The notes under the pieces are model-generated. The model searched no databases. It was not told where the DNA came from and was given only the letters and a program-made list of their open reading frames with translations. Of a stretch of 64,000 nt of DNA, positions 9,158-17,758 are shown in pieces (within the stretch, counting starts at the first letter, position 1; each line of letters starts with the position of its first letter). This stretch comes from Porphyromonadaceae bacterium (GTDB taxonomy: Bacteria > Bacteroidota > Bacteroidia > Bacteroidales > UBA12481), in the NCBI GenBank assembly GCA_007280905.1, contig QYQM01000077.1, positions 1 to 64,000 of the forward strand, written 5' to 3'. The position numbers and the translations under genes were made by a program.

Positions 9158-10471
9158 TTAAAACAAATCGTTCGTAAGCAGATATTGTTCAACCATATAT
9201 CTGGCGTTAAGAAGAATCATACTGTCTTTTGGTAACCCTTTTTCCCGGGCACTTTCCCCAATCTGTTTCTCCCATTCCGGCGTGTTGTGGATAGCCTGGA
9301 TATATTCTTTTACCATTTTATCATATTCTTTTTGCCAGGCAGGTTCATAAAGCTCGTTAATGGCCCTTTCGATGAAGCCCCATCCAATGTCTTGAAGATT
9401 TGACGGATTAGCCATGAGGATTACCAAATCCGTCTTCTCAAAAACTTCCGGAAACTTTAGCTGGTTTGTTTTTAAACTGTCGGTGTAACTTTCAGGATAC
9501 ACGGTGGAGTTGTAGTACCAATATCCGACCTCTTTAAAGATCCGGCCGGTGAGTGGAAGATTAAACATCTCCCAGAAAAAGCTGTCTCCGATAACGAGCG
9601 CCGAAGGCAGCGTAAAACCGTCAGCGGGCTGCGAGATTACCTCAGGGTAGCATAATGGCAAACGCCGAAGCGGAAAGAAGAGGTTCATCAGGGTTTCCAG
9701 ATCAGTATCCGGGTGGATGAGGGTATCAGCATGCAGAGCCGGACCCAGGTGGAATTCCGGCAGAGGCCTTTTTAAAAGGGATGCAATAAATCCTGACAGT
9801 GAATCAGCCGCAATACGTGCACCATAATGGCTCCAATGGGTTCCGGTTTGAGGGAAAAGCGTACAGGAAGCGGTATCCTTCATTTCCACGAAGAGCTGGT
9901 TAAAATCGAGAAGCGGGATGCCTGTTTTTCGGATTTCTGCCGATATAGCACCATAATTGGTGGTTGATATAGAATCTTTCATCCTCTTGGGGATAAATTC
10001 AGGATAGAAATCCGTTTTCCCGGGAGCAATCATGATCATTAATTCTTTTCCGTTGCGGTTGAAATAGTTCCTGACTTGTTTTAACTGCCTGATTTTAAAT
10101 TTAATGCTATCATCACCTATATAGTTACTGCCATTGTAGGCGGAAATAAACCATTCTTCATACAGGTAGCCTTCTTTCCCGATAACCACTCCAGATCCGT
10201 GGGGCTGTCGAAACAGGGAATAATCAATCTGATTATAGAGCCTGACAAAAAAGGTACGAAATCCGAATTTTTGTTCTACCTCGCGGTTCAGATCAGGCTG
10301 ATAACGAAAATGAACCCAATCATCCATCGTTAGGGTTGGTAAAGATTGATCATAAACCACACCATTCAATCGATTTTCCGGCATTATCCTGGTCAATGTT
10401 TGAATGGCCGGGATCCCGATTATTGCGATGAATACGAGGCTGAGGGTAATATATTGTTTTTTATTGGGCAT
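9158..10471 (-). CDS. AlgX/AlgJ SGNH hydrolase-like protein, putative polysaccharide O-acetylation
   Basis: Single N-terminal TM; GKEGYLYEEWFISAY; GTHWSHYGA; VIGDSFFWEM; paired with an MBOAT gene. Confidence 0.82.
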   Translation of the reverse strand: MPNKKQYITLSLVFIAIIGIPAIQTLTRIMPENRLNGVVYDQSLPTLTMDDWVHFRYQPDLNREVEQKFGFRTFFVRLYNQIDYSLFRQPHGSGVVIGKEGYLYEEWFISAYNGSNYIGDDSIKFKIRQLKQVRNYFNRNGKELMIMIAPGKTDFYPEFIPKRMKDSISTTNYGAISAEIRKTGIPLLDFNQLFVEMKDTASCTLFPQTGTHWSHYGARIAADSLSGFIASLLKRPLPEFHLGPALHADTLIHPDTDLETLMNLFFPLRRLPLCYPEVISQPADGFTLPSALVIGDSFFWEMFNLPLTGRIFKEVGYWYYNSTVYPESYTDSLKTNQLKFPEVFEKTDLVILMANPSNLQDIGWGFIERAINELYEPAWQKEYDKMVKEYIQAIHNTPEWEKQIGESAREKGLPKDSMILLNARYMVEQYLLTNDLF

Positions 10472-10472
10472 A

Positions 10473-11894
10473 TCAGAACCTGAAATAGATAAAGGGGCTG
10501 AATCCCTGGCCAGTCAGTGATGCGATGGACAGGATTAGTAAAATTGCATACAGCCAGGTCATAGCAGTATGTTCATTATGGGAATATTCACGGTCATAAA
10601 AAAATGTTTGCAATCTCAATCCGAACCGGCTCAGGGTGATGAAAGAGAAAATAACAGCAACAATCAGGATAGCATAGAAATGGGGATTAACCGGCATCAT
10701 TCCGGGGTGCATCCTGAAGGAGAATAATACCTTCATAAAGCCCATTGCATCCGGTAAAGCCTCGATCCGGAAGAAGACCCGGGAAAGGACAATGACCAGA
10801 AAGGTAAAGGCAATCGGAATAAACTTTCCGATCCGTGCGTAGATTTTGGAAAGGAAAAGCCTTTCAAGAACCATGAAAAAGCCATGAAAAGCACCATATA
10901 AAACAAAATTCCACGAGGCGCCATGCCATAGCCCGGATACGAGGAAAACCAGCCACAGGTTAAAATAGAGTCGGCGCTGCGTATTTACCCGGTTTCCACC
11001 CAAAGGGTAGTAAAGGTAATGCCGCATAAAATTGCTGAAGGTGATATGCCAGCGGCGCCAGAATTCAGTAACACTGCCTGAAATGTACGGATTATTGAAA
11101 TTTTCAGGGAATTTGAATCCGATCATTTTTCCGAGACCAATAGCCATATCTGAGTATCCTGAAAAATCAAAATAGAGTTGGAAGGTGTAGGCCAGGATGG
11201 CTATCCAGGCAGATGCCGTGTCGAGTCCCGGTAAATTAAGCCCAAGGATCCTGTCGACTTCGAGGGCTAGTACATCCGCGATCAGCACCTTTTTCGATAG
11301 GCCAAGGATAAACCGGTAAAAACCGTACAGGATATTTTTCCATGTGTCCTCCCGTTGTCGTATTTGATTGGCAATGAACTCGAAACGGATAATCGGCCCG
11401 GCCAGCAATTGAGGGAACATAATGATATAGAGAATATAATCGAACGGATTTTTAAGTGGCTGATGTGCTGAACGGTATACATCTACCGAATAGGTAATTG
11501 ACTGGAAGGTGAAAAAGGAGATACCAATCGGTAATATGATACGCTCCCAGCTGAGTGCCGGTGAACCGAATAATTCCCTCAGGAAACTCACATTCTCAAG
11601 GAAGAAGTTGGCATACTTAAAATAGAAGAGAAGCCCCAGGTTAATTGCGATCGACAAACCCACAACTAATCGTTTGATTCTCTTCTGCTGAGTACGATCA
11701 AGAAATTGTACGAGGTAAAAATTAACCAGGCAACTACCCAACAGAAATGGCAAAAAATCTGGTGCTCCCCACGCAAAAAAAACAATACTGAAAAGCAAAA
11801 CAACATAGTTTCTCGCTTTTCGGGGCACCACGTAATACGCCGCAAGGAATACCGGCAGGAAAAACAGGAGAAATATGATGCTGGAAAAAACCAT
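10473..11894 (-). CDS. MBOAT family O-acyltransferase (AlgI-like)
   Basis: YYVVPRKARNYVVLLFS; ILPIGISFFTFQSITYSVDVYR; FWRRWHITFSNFMRHYLYYPLGGNR; LVSGLWHGASWNFVLYG. Confidence 0.96.
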   Translation of the reverse strand: MVFSSIIFLLFFLPVFLAAYYVVPRKARNYVVLLFSIVFFAWGAPDFLPFLLGSCLVNFYLVQFLDRTQQKRIKRLVVGLSIAINLGLLFYFKYANFFLENVSFLRELFGSPALSWERIILPIGISFFTFQSITYSVDVYRSAHQPLKNPFDYILYIIMFPQLLAGPIIRFEFIANQIRQREDTWKNILYGFYRFILGLSKKVLIADVLALEVDRILGLNLPGLDTASAWIAILAYTFQLYFDFSGYSDMAIGLGKMIGFKFPENFNNPYISGSVTEFWRRWHITFSNFMRHYLYYPLGGNRVNTQRRLYFNLWLVFLVSGLWHGASWNFVLYGAFHGFFMVLERLFLSKIYARIGKFIPIAFTFLVIVLSRVFFRIEALPDAMGFMKVLFSFRMHPGMMPVNPHFYAILIVAVIFSFITLSRFGLRLQTFFYDREYSHNEHTAMTWLYAILLILSIASLTGQGFSPFIYFRF

Positions 11895-11938
11895 CGAGCC
11901 AATTTAATAAAACGTGCTGAAACAAAAAAAGGCCCAAT

Positions 11939-11999
11939 CCCTTGAGCCTTGAGCCTTGAGCCTTGAGCCTTGAGCCTTGAGCCTTGAGCCTTGTGCCTT
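11939..11999. repeat. GCCTTGA heptamer array (7 perfect units plus 1 variant)
   Basis: cttgagc x7 then cttgtgc. Confidence 0.95.
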
Positions 12000-12008
12000 C
12001 TCTTATCG

Positions 12009-12092
12009 TACCCAGAGCCGGGGTCGACCCGGCACGACATTGCTGTCACTGGTGTTTGAGACCAGCGCGTCTACCAATTCCGCCATCTGGGC
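12009..12092 (-). tRNA. tRNA-Leu (anticodon CAA)
   Basis: GCCCAGATGGCGGAATTGGTAGACGCGCTGGTCTCAAACACCAGTGACAGCAATGTCGTGCCGGGTCGACCCCGGCTCTGGGTA; class II variable arm; anticodon loop CTCAAAC; CCA not encoded. Confidence 0.95.
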
Positions 12093-12112
12093 ATTTAGAT
12101 AGAGCGGCAAAG

Positions 12113-12148
12113 ATAAAAAAAAACCCGGCAGAGCTTTGCCGGGTTTCA
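12113..12148 (-). terminator. Intrinsic terminator of the 12169..14448 gene
   Basis: Minus strand: aaacccggcaaagctctgccgggttttttttt. Confidence 0.8.
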
Positions 12149-12168
12149 GAGATTTTAGGTAAGTGAAA

Positions 12169-14448
12169 TTATTTAACGAGAAGCTTCATTACCTGATTGT
12201 TCACTTTCAGGAAGTACATTCCTTTGGCGAATGGTGTGAGGTCGATTTTTTCCTGGTAATCCAAAACCGATTTAACCAGGTTTTGGTAAACCGTTTGGCC
12301 CTGAATGTTGGTAACCAGAATGTTGAGGTCAACAACCTGTGTGTTGGTTACTGAAAGGGTAAATTCCCCGTCGGTTGGGTTCGGGTACACATTGATTGAT
12401 GAGGTCAATGAGTTCAGATCAACACTCAAACTGGCGCCATTGTTGTAAATATCATTGATCATGTTGTAGAATGAGGTTCTGTAAACCCTGTTTGGCCCGC
12501 CGGACGGGAATTCAGAGGTACTCCAGTTGCCGTTGATCCGGTATTTGTACTCGATATTCTGGAAGGTGGTCAAAGCTGGAACGGTCAGGGAATAGATCCC
12601 GTCACCGTCAACATCAGTGAGGTGATGAGCAGACCCGTTCCAGGTGTTGAAGGTACCGGCAACATCAACAAAATCTCCTGCAGCTGGTTTGAAATACCCA
12701 TTGGCAACGGGTAAGGTCATATCCACATTGAAAACCACATCAGCAGAATGAGGTGCACCGGTCTCTTTCAGGTTCATGCGTATCATCGAAATGTCCCGGT
12801 TTTGATACCAGATTACATCAGCATCAGTTATAACACGGTAAACGCTCTTCGCGAGTGATTGCCTGTGACTGTTATCGGATCCGATGGTAAAGCGGTACAG
12901 GCTGTTGTTGGCACCCAAACCGCCGCCATGGAATACCTGGATGGCTGCAATATATTGCCCGGGATCGAGAAATTCCGATTCACCATCTTTCTGAAGCTCC
13001 AGAGTTATCCACTTATCCAGCATTTCCTGTGTTACTTCCATATAATCCGAGGACAAAAGCTCGATCCAGGTTGCCTCAGTCTCATCATACTTGAAGAGCC
13101 AGTATTGATAACTGTACCCTGGCTTGGTACTGGCAATCTTGTTTTCCGGCCGTTGCATGATCAGTGTAGAGATGGAATTGACTTCGCACGCCTTTTTGAT
13201 ATCAAAAACTACGCCCAGATAGTCGCCATCGTTGTTTCCGAACCCGGCTGTGCTCGAGTAAGTCTCAAAATCCCAATCGGATAAGGAGTATACACTATCG
13301 CTGATATAGTAAGTGTCCTTGTAAACATTGTTTTCGGGGATCCCATCGACGGCTTTTTGTTTAGCGGTTAGAACCATTTCGTAATTGCCGTAACCATCCG
13401 GAATAAATTGGTTGGTAATCGGGAATGTATCCCGCTGGAGGGCCCAAATATCTCTCGCCACCGAATTCTGGTTATAAACAGATACCCCGTTTTTAAATAC
13501 TTCGGCGTTTAAAAAGCACGACTCCTGGTCATCTCTGCCGGCATTCAGGAACCCTGCCTTGAAAGTATAACCGCCAAATCCATCGGTTCCGGCCTGGGAT
13601 GCCGGTACCATATAGGTAAATCCTTCATCACCATCTTCTTCCAGATCGGTCATATATAGCCATGGCCGTTCAAGCTGAATCTCATTATTAAATGCTTCGG
13701 ATAGCGTAAGATCATCAATGGCCCAGAAATAATAGCGCATATTATCCCAGACCAACCGGATCCAAACATTGGGCATTCCAGCCGCGACATCTGTAATATT
13801 GACTTCAACAAACGGATTTTTGCAGAAGATATTAATGGTGGTTTCATAGGCCATGCTGTAGGTCGCCCAATGGCCGCCCTGATCGTTACTGATCAGTAAT
13901 TTAACATTAGATGCCGGGTTGCATCTGAAATATTGACGCATTTTTAAAACAACGGTTGGGTGGGCCGAACAATCAATCGATGGTAATTGAACGTAGCAGG
14001 TGGCGTATATGTCAGTCTGTATGCCATCAACATAGTTATACTCATCCATAGGTATAACTAAAAAACCATCCTCAGGTGTCTTGGAATATTTATGGCCTTT
14101 TTCGAAGGTCCACCTTCCTCTGATACTGTCAGTTCCGGCACGCCAGATCCAGGGTGTGCCAAGGTCCGTTTGATCAACGATCTGCCAGCCTGCAGGTAAG
14201 GTCCAGCCGCGCGGACTGGATGCATCTTTCCAGTTAAAAGTTTCGGAGAAGAATATCTCTCCTTCAGCTTTTAACCTGGATTCATCCGGAACATCCATTT
14301 TTTTTTCGTAACTGCTGTAGGGCTCAATGCTTGTGCTCGGCTTAATCTTCTGTCCGTAAGAGAGTACCACAAAGGAAAGCAGCATGAGCAAAAGTGTAAG
14401 TTTTTTCATTTGCGATAGATTAAGGGTTAGTGAAAATAAAAATACCAT
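12169..14448 (-). CDS. T9SS type A sorting domain-containing secreted protein (paralog 1)
   Basis: Signal peptide; C-terminal SINVYPNPTDGEFTLSVTNTQVVDLNILVTNIQGQTVYQNL...GMYFLKVNNQVMKLLVK; likely start is the internal MKKLTLLLMLL. Confidence 0.88.
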   Translation of the reverse strand: MVFLFSLTLNLSQMKKLTLLLMLLSFVVLSYGQKIKPSTSIEPYSSYEKKMDVPDESRLKAEGEIFFSETFNWKDASSPRGWTLPAGWQIVDQTDLGTPWIWRAGTDSIRGRWTFEKGHKYSKTPEDGFLVIPMDEYNYVDGIQTDIYATCYVQLPSIDCSAHPTVVLKMRQYFRCNPASNVKLLISNDQGGHWATYSMAYETTINIFCKNPFVEVNITDVAAGMPNVWIRLVWDNMRYYFWAIDDLTLSEAFNNEIQLERPWLYMTDLEEDGDEGFTYMVPASQAGTDGFGGYTFKAGFLNAGRDDQESCFLNAEVFKNGVSVYNQNSVARDIWALQRDTFPITNQFIPDGYGNYEMVLTAKQKAVDGIPENNVYKDTYYISDSVYSLSDWDFETYSSTAGFGNNDGDYLGVVFDIKKACEVNSISTLIMQRPENKIASTKPGYSYQYWLFKYDETEATWIELLSSDYMEVTQEMLDKWITLELQKDGESEFLDPGQYIAAIQVFHGGGLGANNSLYRFTIGSDNSHRQSLAKSVYRVITDADVIWYQNRDISMIRMNLKETGAPHSADVVFNVDMTLPVANGYFKPAAGDFVDVAGTFNTWNGSAHHLTDVDGDGIYSLTVPALTTFQNIEYKYRINGNWSTSEFPSGGPNRVYRTSFYNMINDIYNNGASLSVDLNSLTSSINVYPNPTDGEFTLSVTNTQVVDLNILVTNIQGQTVYQNLVKSVLDYQEKIDLTPFAKGMYFLKVNNQVMKLLVK

Positions 14449-14463
14449 TTTTTAAATAGAAAT

Positions 14464-14503
14464 CATTAAAAAAACCCGGCAAAGCTTTGCCGGGTTTCAG
14501 AGA
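14464..14503 (-). terminator. Intrinsic terminator of the 14520..16766 gene
   Basis: aaaaaaacccggcaaagctttgccgggttt; nearly identical to the terminator at 12113-12148. Confidence 0.8.
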
Positions 14504-14519
14504 TTTTAGGTAAGTGAAA

Positions 14520-16766
14520 TTATTTAACCAGAAGCTTCATTACCTGATTGTTCACTTTCAGGAAATACATTCCTTTGGCGAATTGTGTGAGATCGATATT
14601 TTCCTGGTAGTTCAAAACCGATTTCACCTGGTTTTGGTATACAGTCTGGCCCTGGATATTGGCAACCACAATGTTGAGGTCCGCAACCTGAGCGTTGGTT
14701 ACCGAAAGGGTAAATTCCCCGTCGGTCGGGTTCGGGTAAACATTGATCGATGAGGTCAATGAATTCAGATCAACACTCAAACTGGCACCATTGTTGTAAA
14801 TATCGTTGATCATGTTGTAGAAGGAGGTTCTATAAACCCTGTTCGGTCCGCCGGACGGGAATTCAGAGGTATTCCAGTTGCCATTGATCCGGTACTTGTA
14901 CTCAATATTCAGGAAGGTCGCCAATGCGGGAACAGTCAGGGTATAGATCCCGTTGCCATCTGCATCGGTGAGGTGGAAAGCAGAACCGTCCCAGGTGTTG
15001 AAAGTTCCGGCTACATCAACAAAATCTCCGGCAGACGGATTGAAATATCCGTTTGCAATCGGCAAGGTCATATCAACATTGAATATCACATCAGCATTTT
15101 TTGGAGCACCGGTATTATTGAGGTTCAGGCGGATCATGGAAAGGTCGGAGTTGCCTCCCCAGGTATCCCCGGTAACAAAGCGGATTTTTGTTTTCCCATC
15201 CGAATAACGGTGGGAACGGTCAGATCCGATTGTAAACCGATAAATGCTATTGTCTGCACCGAGGCCGCCATTATGATAGGTCTGAATAGCAGCAATATAT
15301 TGACCAGGCTGGATAAACTCTGATTCACCATCTTTATCCAGCGGAACAGTAACCCAATGATTCAGCATCTCCTGAGTAACCTCAGTAAAAGCACCGGAAA
15401 TGGCTTCAACCCAGAGCCCCGATTCAGCATCCAATTTGAAAAGCCAGTTCTGGAAACCATAACCAACCTGGGTACTTGCTTTCGGGTTATCATGCCGCTG
15501 CATGATCATCGTTGAGATGGAGTTCACCTCGGTGGCATTTTTGATGTCATAGAGAATACCAAGGTAGTCACCATCATTGTTGCCGCCGACCCAACCGGCG
15601 GTACTGGAATAAGTTTCCCAATCCCAGTCGGATACCGAGTAAACGCTGTCGGTGACAAAATAAGTGTCTTGATAAACATTATTGGCCGGACGGCCATCGG
15701 TAGCTTTTTGCTGAGCGGTAAGAACCATTTGGTAATCGCCGAATCCATCCGGAACAAACGGGGTTGTAATATCAAAGGTATCCCGTTGCAGAGCCCATAT
15801 ATCAGCGACTTTGGTGGAATTCTGATTGTACACGGAAGCTCCGTTTTTAAATACTTCAACATTCAGCTGGCATGCTTCCTGGTCATCCCGGCCGGCATTC
15901 AGGAATCCGCCTTTGAAAGTATAACCGCCGAATGCATCGGTTCCTGTTTGGGCTGCAGGTACCATGTAAACAAAACCTTCATCCCCATTAGCCTCAAGAT
16001 CAGTCATATATAACCACGATTGCTCAAGTTGCATTTCATTGTTAAATGCTTCAGACAATGAGAGGTCATCAATGCACCAGAAATAGTTAGAATTCGTATT
16101 CCAGACGAATTTGATCCAGACATGTGCCATTCCTCCGGCAACCTCAGTAATATTGGCTTCGGGATACGGATTTTTGCAGAAGATGTTGGTTCCTGTTTCA
16201 TAAACCATGTTGAAAGAAGCCCAATGTACGCCGAAGTCATTGCTAACCAGCATTTTTGCATCAGGAGCGCCGCAGCAGCAGCGGAAATATTGCGACATTT
16301 TAAAAATTACCGTCGGATGATTGGAACAATCCAACTCCGGAAGCTGAAACCAGTTCATTCCATAGTTTCCGGTAGAAATACCGTCGACATAGTTGTATTC
16401 ATCCATCGGAAGTACCCAATATCCATCCTGGGGGGTTTTGGAATAAATGTGCCCGGGGAGGAAGGTAAATTTCCCCCTGATGCTATCCGTACCGGCGCGC
16501 CAGACCCAGTACTGTCCAAAGTTACCTTCTTCAACTACTTGCCAGCCTGCAGGCAATGTCCAGCCACGGGGATTGGAAGCATCTTTGAAATTGAAAGTTT
16601 CCGTGAAAAAAACTTCGCCTTCTGACTTTAGATTGGGTTCCGTGGGAAAAACCATTTTTTTCTGTTCCGAAGAATAGGGAGCAAAATTGCTCAATTGCTT
16701 AATCTTCTGTCCGTACGACAGGATAAAAATGAAAAGCAATGCGAGTAAGAGTATAGATCTTTTCAT
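14520..16766 (-). CDS. T9SS type A sorting domain-containing secreted protein (paralog 2)
   Basis: Homologous over its full length to 12169..14448; shares the CBM-like DVAGTFNTWDGSAFHLTDADGNGIYTLTVPAL segment and the T9SS C-terminal domain. Confidence 0.88.
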   Translation of the reverse strand: MKRSILLLALLFIFILSYGQKIKQLSNFAPYSSEQKKMVFPTEPNLKSEGEVFFTETFNFKDASNPRGWTLPAGWQVVEEGNFGQYWVWRAGTDSIRGKFTFLPGHIYSKTPQDGYWVLPMDEYNYVDGISTGNYGMNWFQLPELDCSNHPTVIFKMSQYFRCCCGAPDAKMLVSNDFGVHWASFNMVYETGTNIFCKNPYPEANITEVAGGMAHVWIKFVWNTNSNYFWCIDDLSLSEAFNNEMQLEQSWLYMTDLEANGDEGFVYMVPAAQTGTDAFGGYTFKGGFLNAGRDDQEACQLNVEVFKNGASVYNQNSTKVADIWALQRDTFDITTPFVPDGFGDYQMVLTAQQKATDGRPANNVYQDTYFVTDSVYSVSDWDWETYSSTAGWVGGNNDGDYLGILYDIKNATEVNSISTMIMQRHDNPKASTQVGYGFQNWLFKLDAESGLWVEAISGAFTEVTQEMLNHWVTVPLDKDGESEFIQPGQYIAAIQTYHNGGLGADNSIYRFTIGSDRSHRYSDGKTKIRFVTGDTWGGNSDLSMIRLNLNNTGAPKNADVIFNVDMTLPIANGYFNPSAGDFVDVAGTFNTWDGSAFHLTDADGNGIYTLTVPALATFLNIEYKYRINGNWNTSEFPSGGPNRVYRTSFYNMINDIYNNGASLSVDLNSLTSSINVYPNPTDGEFTLSVTNAQVADLNIVVANIQGQTVYQNQVKSVLNYQENIDLTQFAKGMYFLKVNNQVMKLLVK

Positions 16767-16922
16767 AGCATTAAATGTTAGTGATTGTTATCGTTAACCA
16801 AATTAGATATTTTCAACCTGCTCAGAAACAAATATCGAAAATTTTTTTCTGAATGAGCGATCCTAACCGATTAAGGCTTTGAGAGAATCTATGAGTGGGA
16901 CCGGAAACCTGAAAATAAGGGA

Positions 16923-17684
16923 TCAGGTAGTTCTTGCATGACCCTTCATGCGCAAGATGAATTCTTTTTTCTTCCGTTCGCTGACATCAACCTGGCTGCC
17001 ATCTTCAAAAATGATGTATCCTCCGCGGCCGGAGACATATTTTTTCACGAATTCCAGATTAATCAGGTGTTTGCTATGCACCCGAACAAAGGTCAGGTCG
17101 TAAAGGAGGCGTTCAAAATTGTTCAGGGTTTTTGAGGTAACGACGCGCTGGCCACCCTTTATGAAAAATGTGGTATAACTGCCATTAGCCTCGCAACGGA
17201 CAATATCCGCTATTTTATACACATCGAAACCGTCCATGGAGGAGAGGATAATCCGCTCATTGCGATTGCTCAAGCCTTCCCTTAAAACCGATACACGGTC
17301 GCCAAAGTTTGCGTCTTTGCGGATTTTTGTATAGCGATCAACGGCTTGCTGAAGTTTTTCGGTACTGATTGGTTTCAGGAGGTAATCGAGTGCCGAAAAG
17401 TCGAATGCCTTAAGTGCATACTGGTCATAGGCTGTGGTAAATATCACCTCAAAACCGGTATATTCCACATCCTCAAGAACCTGGAATCCCTGACCATCCG
17501 GTAGGGCAATGTCCAGAAAAACCAGTTCGGGTTTTACGGTTTCAATCAGCTCAATGGCAGATTCAACTGTTTGAGCAGTACCCACCACCTGTACATCCGG
17601 ACAGTATCTTTGAAGAAGAATGGCAAGCGCTTCGAGGCTGTTTTCTTCATCATCTACAATAACTGCTTGAATCAAAGAGGTCAT
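16923..17684 (-). CDS. LytTR family DNA-binding response regulator
   Basis: Receiver domain (VDDEENSLEAL, LVFLDIALPDGQGF, FTTAYDQYALKAFDFSALDYLLKPI) plus LytTR domain (FVRVHSKHLINLEFVKKYV). Confidence 0.93.
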   Translation of the reverse strand: MTSLIQAVIVDDEENSLEALAILLQRYCPDVQVVGTAQTVESAIELIETVKPELVFLDIALPDGQGFQVLEDVEYTGFEVIFTTAYDQYALKAFDFSALDYLLKPISTEKLQQAVDRYTKIRKDANFGDRVSVLREGLSNRNERIILSSMDGFDVYKIADIVRCEANGSYTTFFIKGGQRVVTSKTLNNFERLLYDLTFVRVHSKHLINLEFVKKYVSGRGGYIIFEDGSQVDVSERKKKEFILRMKGHARTT

Positions 17685-17758
17685 ATTTTTCCCAGGTTAA
17701 GTACAAGTATAAATGTACAAGGATTTTCCGGGATTAATTACCCATGGTGACCATTATT

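Noticed and set aside
11939-11999. CRISPR-like array
   Set aside because: Units are 7 bp with no spacers and no cas genes in the window; it is a simple tandem repeat.
11666-12049. 127-aa - strand ORF with KAQGSRLKAQGSRLKAQG
   Set aside because: Produced by the heptamer array being stop-free on this strand; overlaps the MBOAT gene in another frame and the tRNA.
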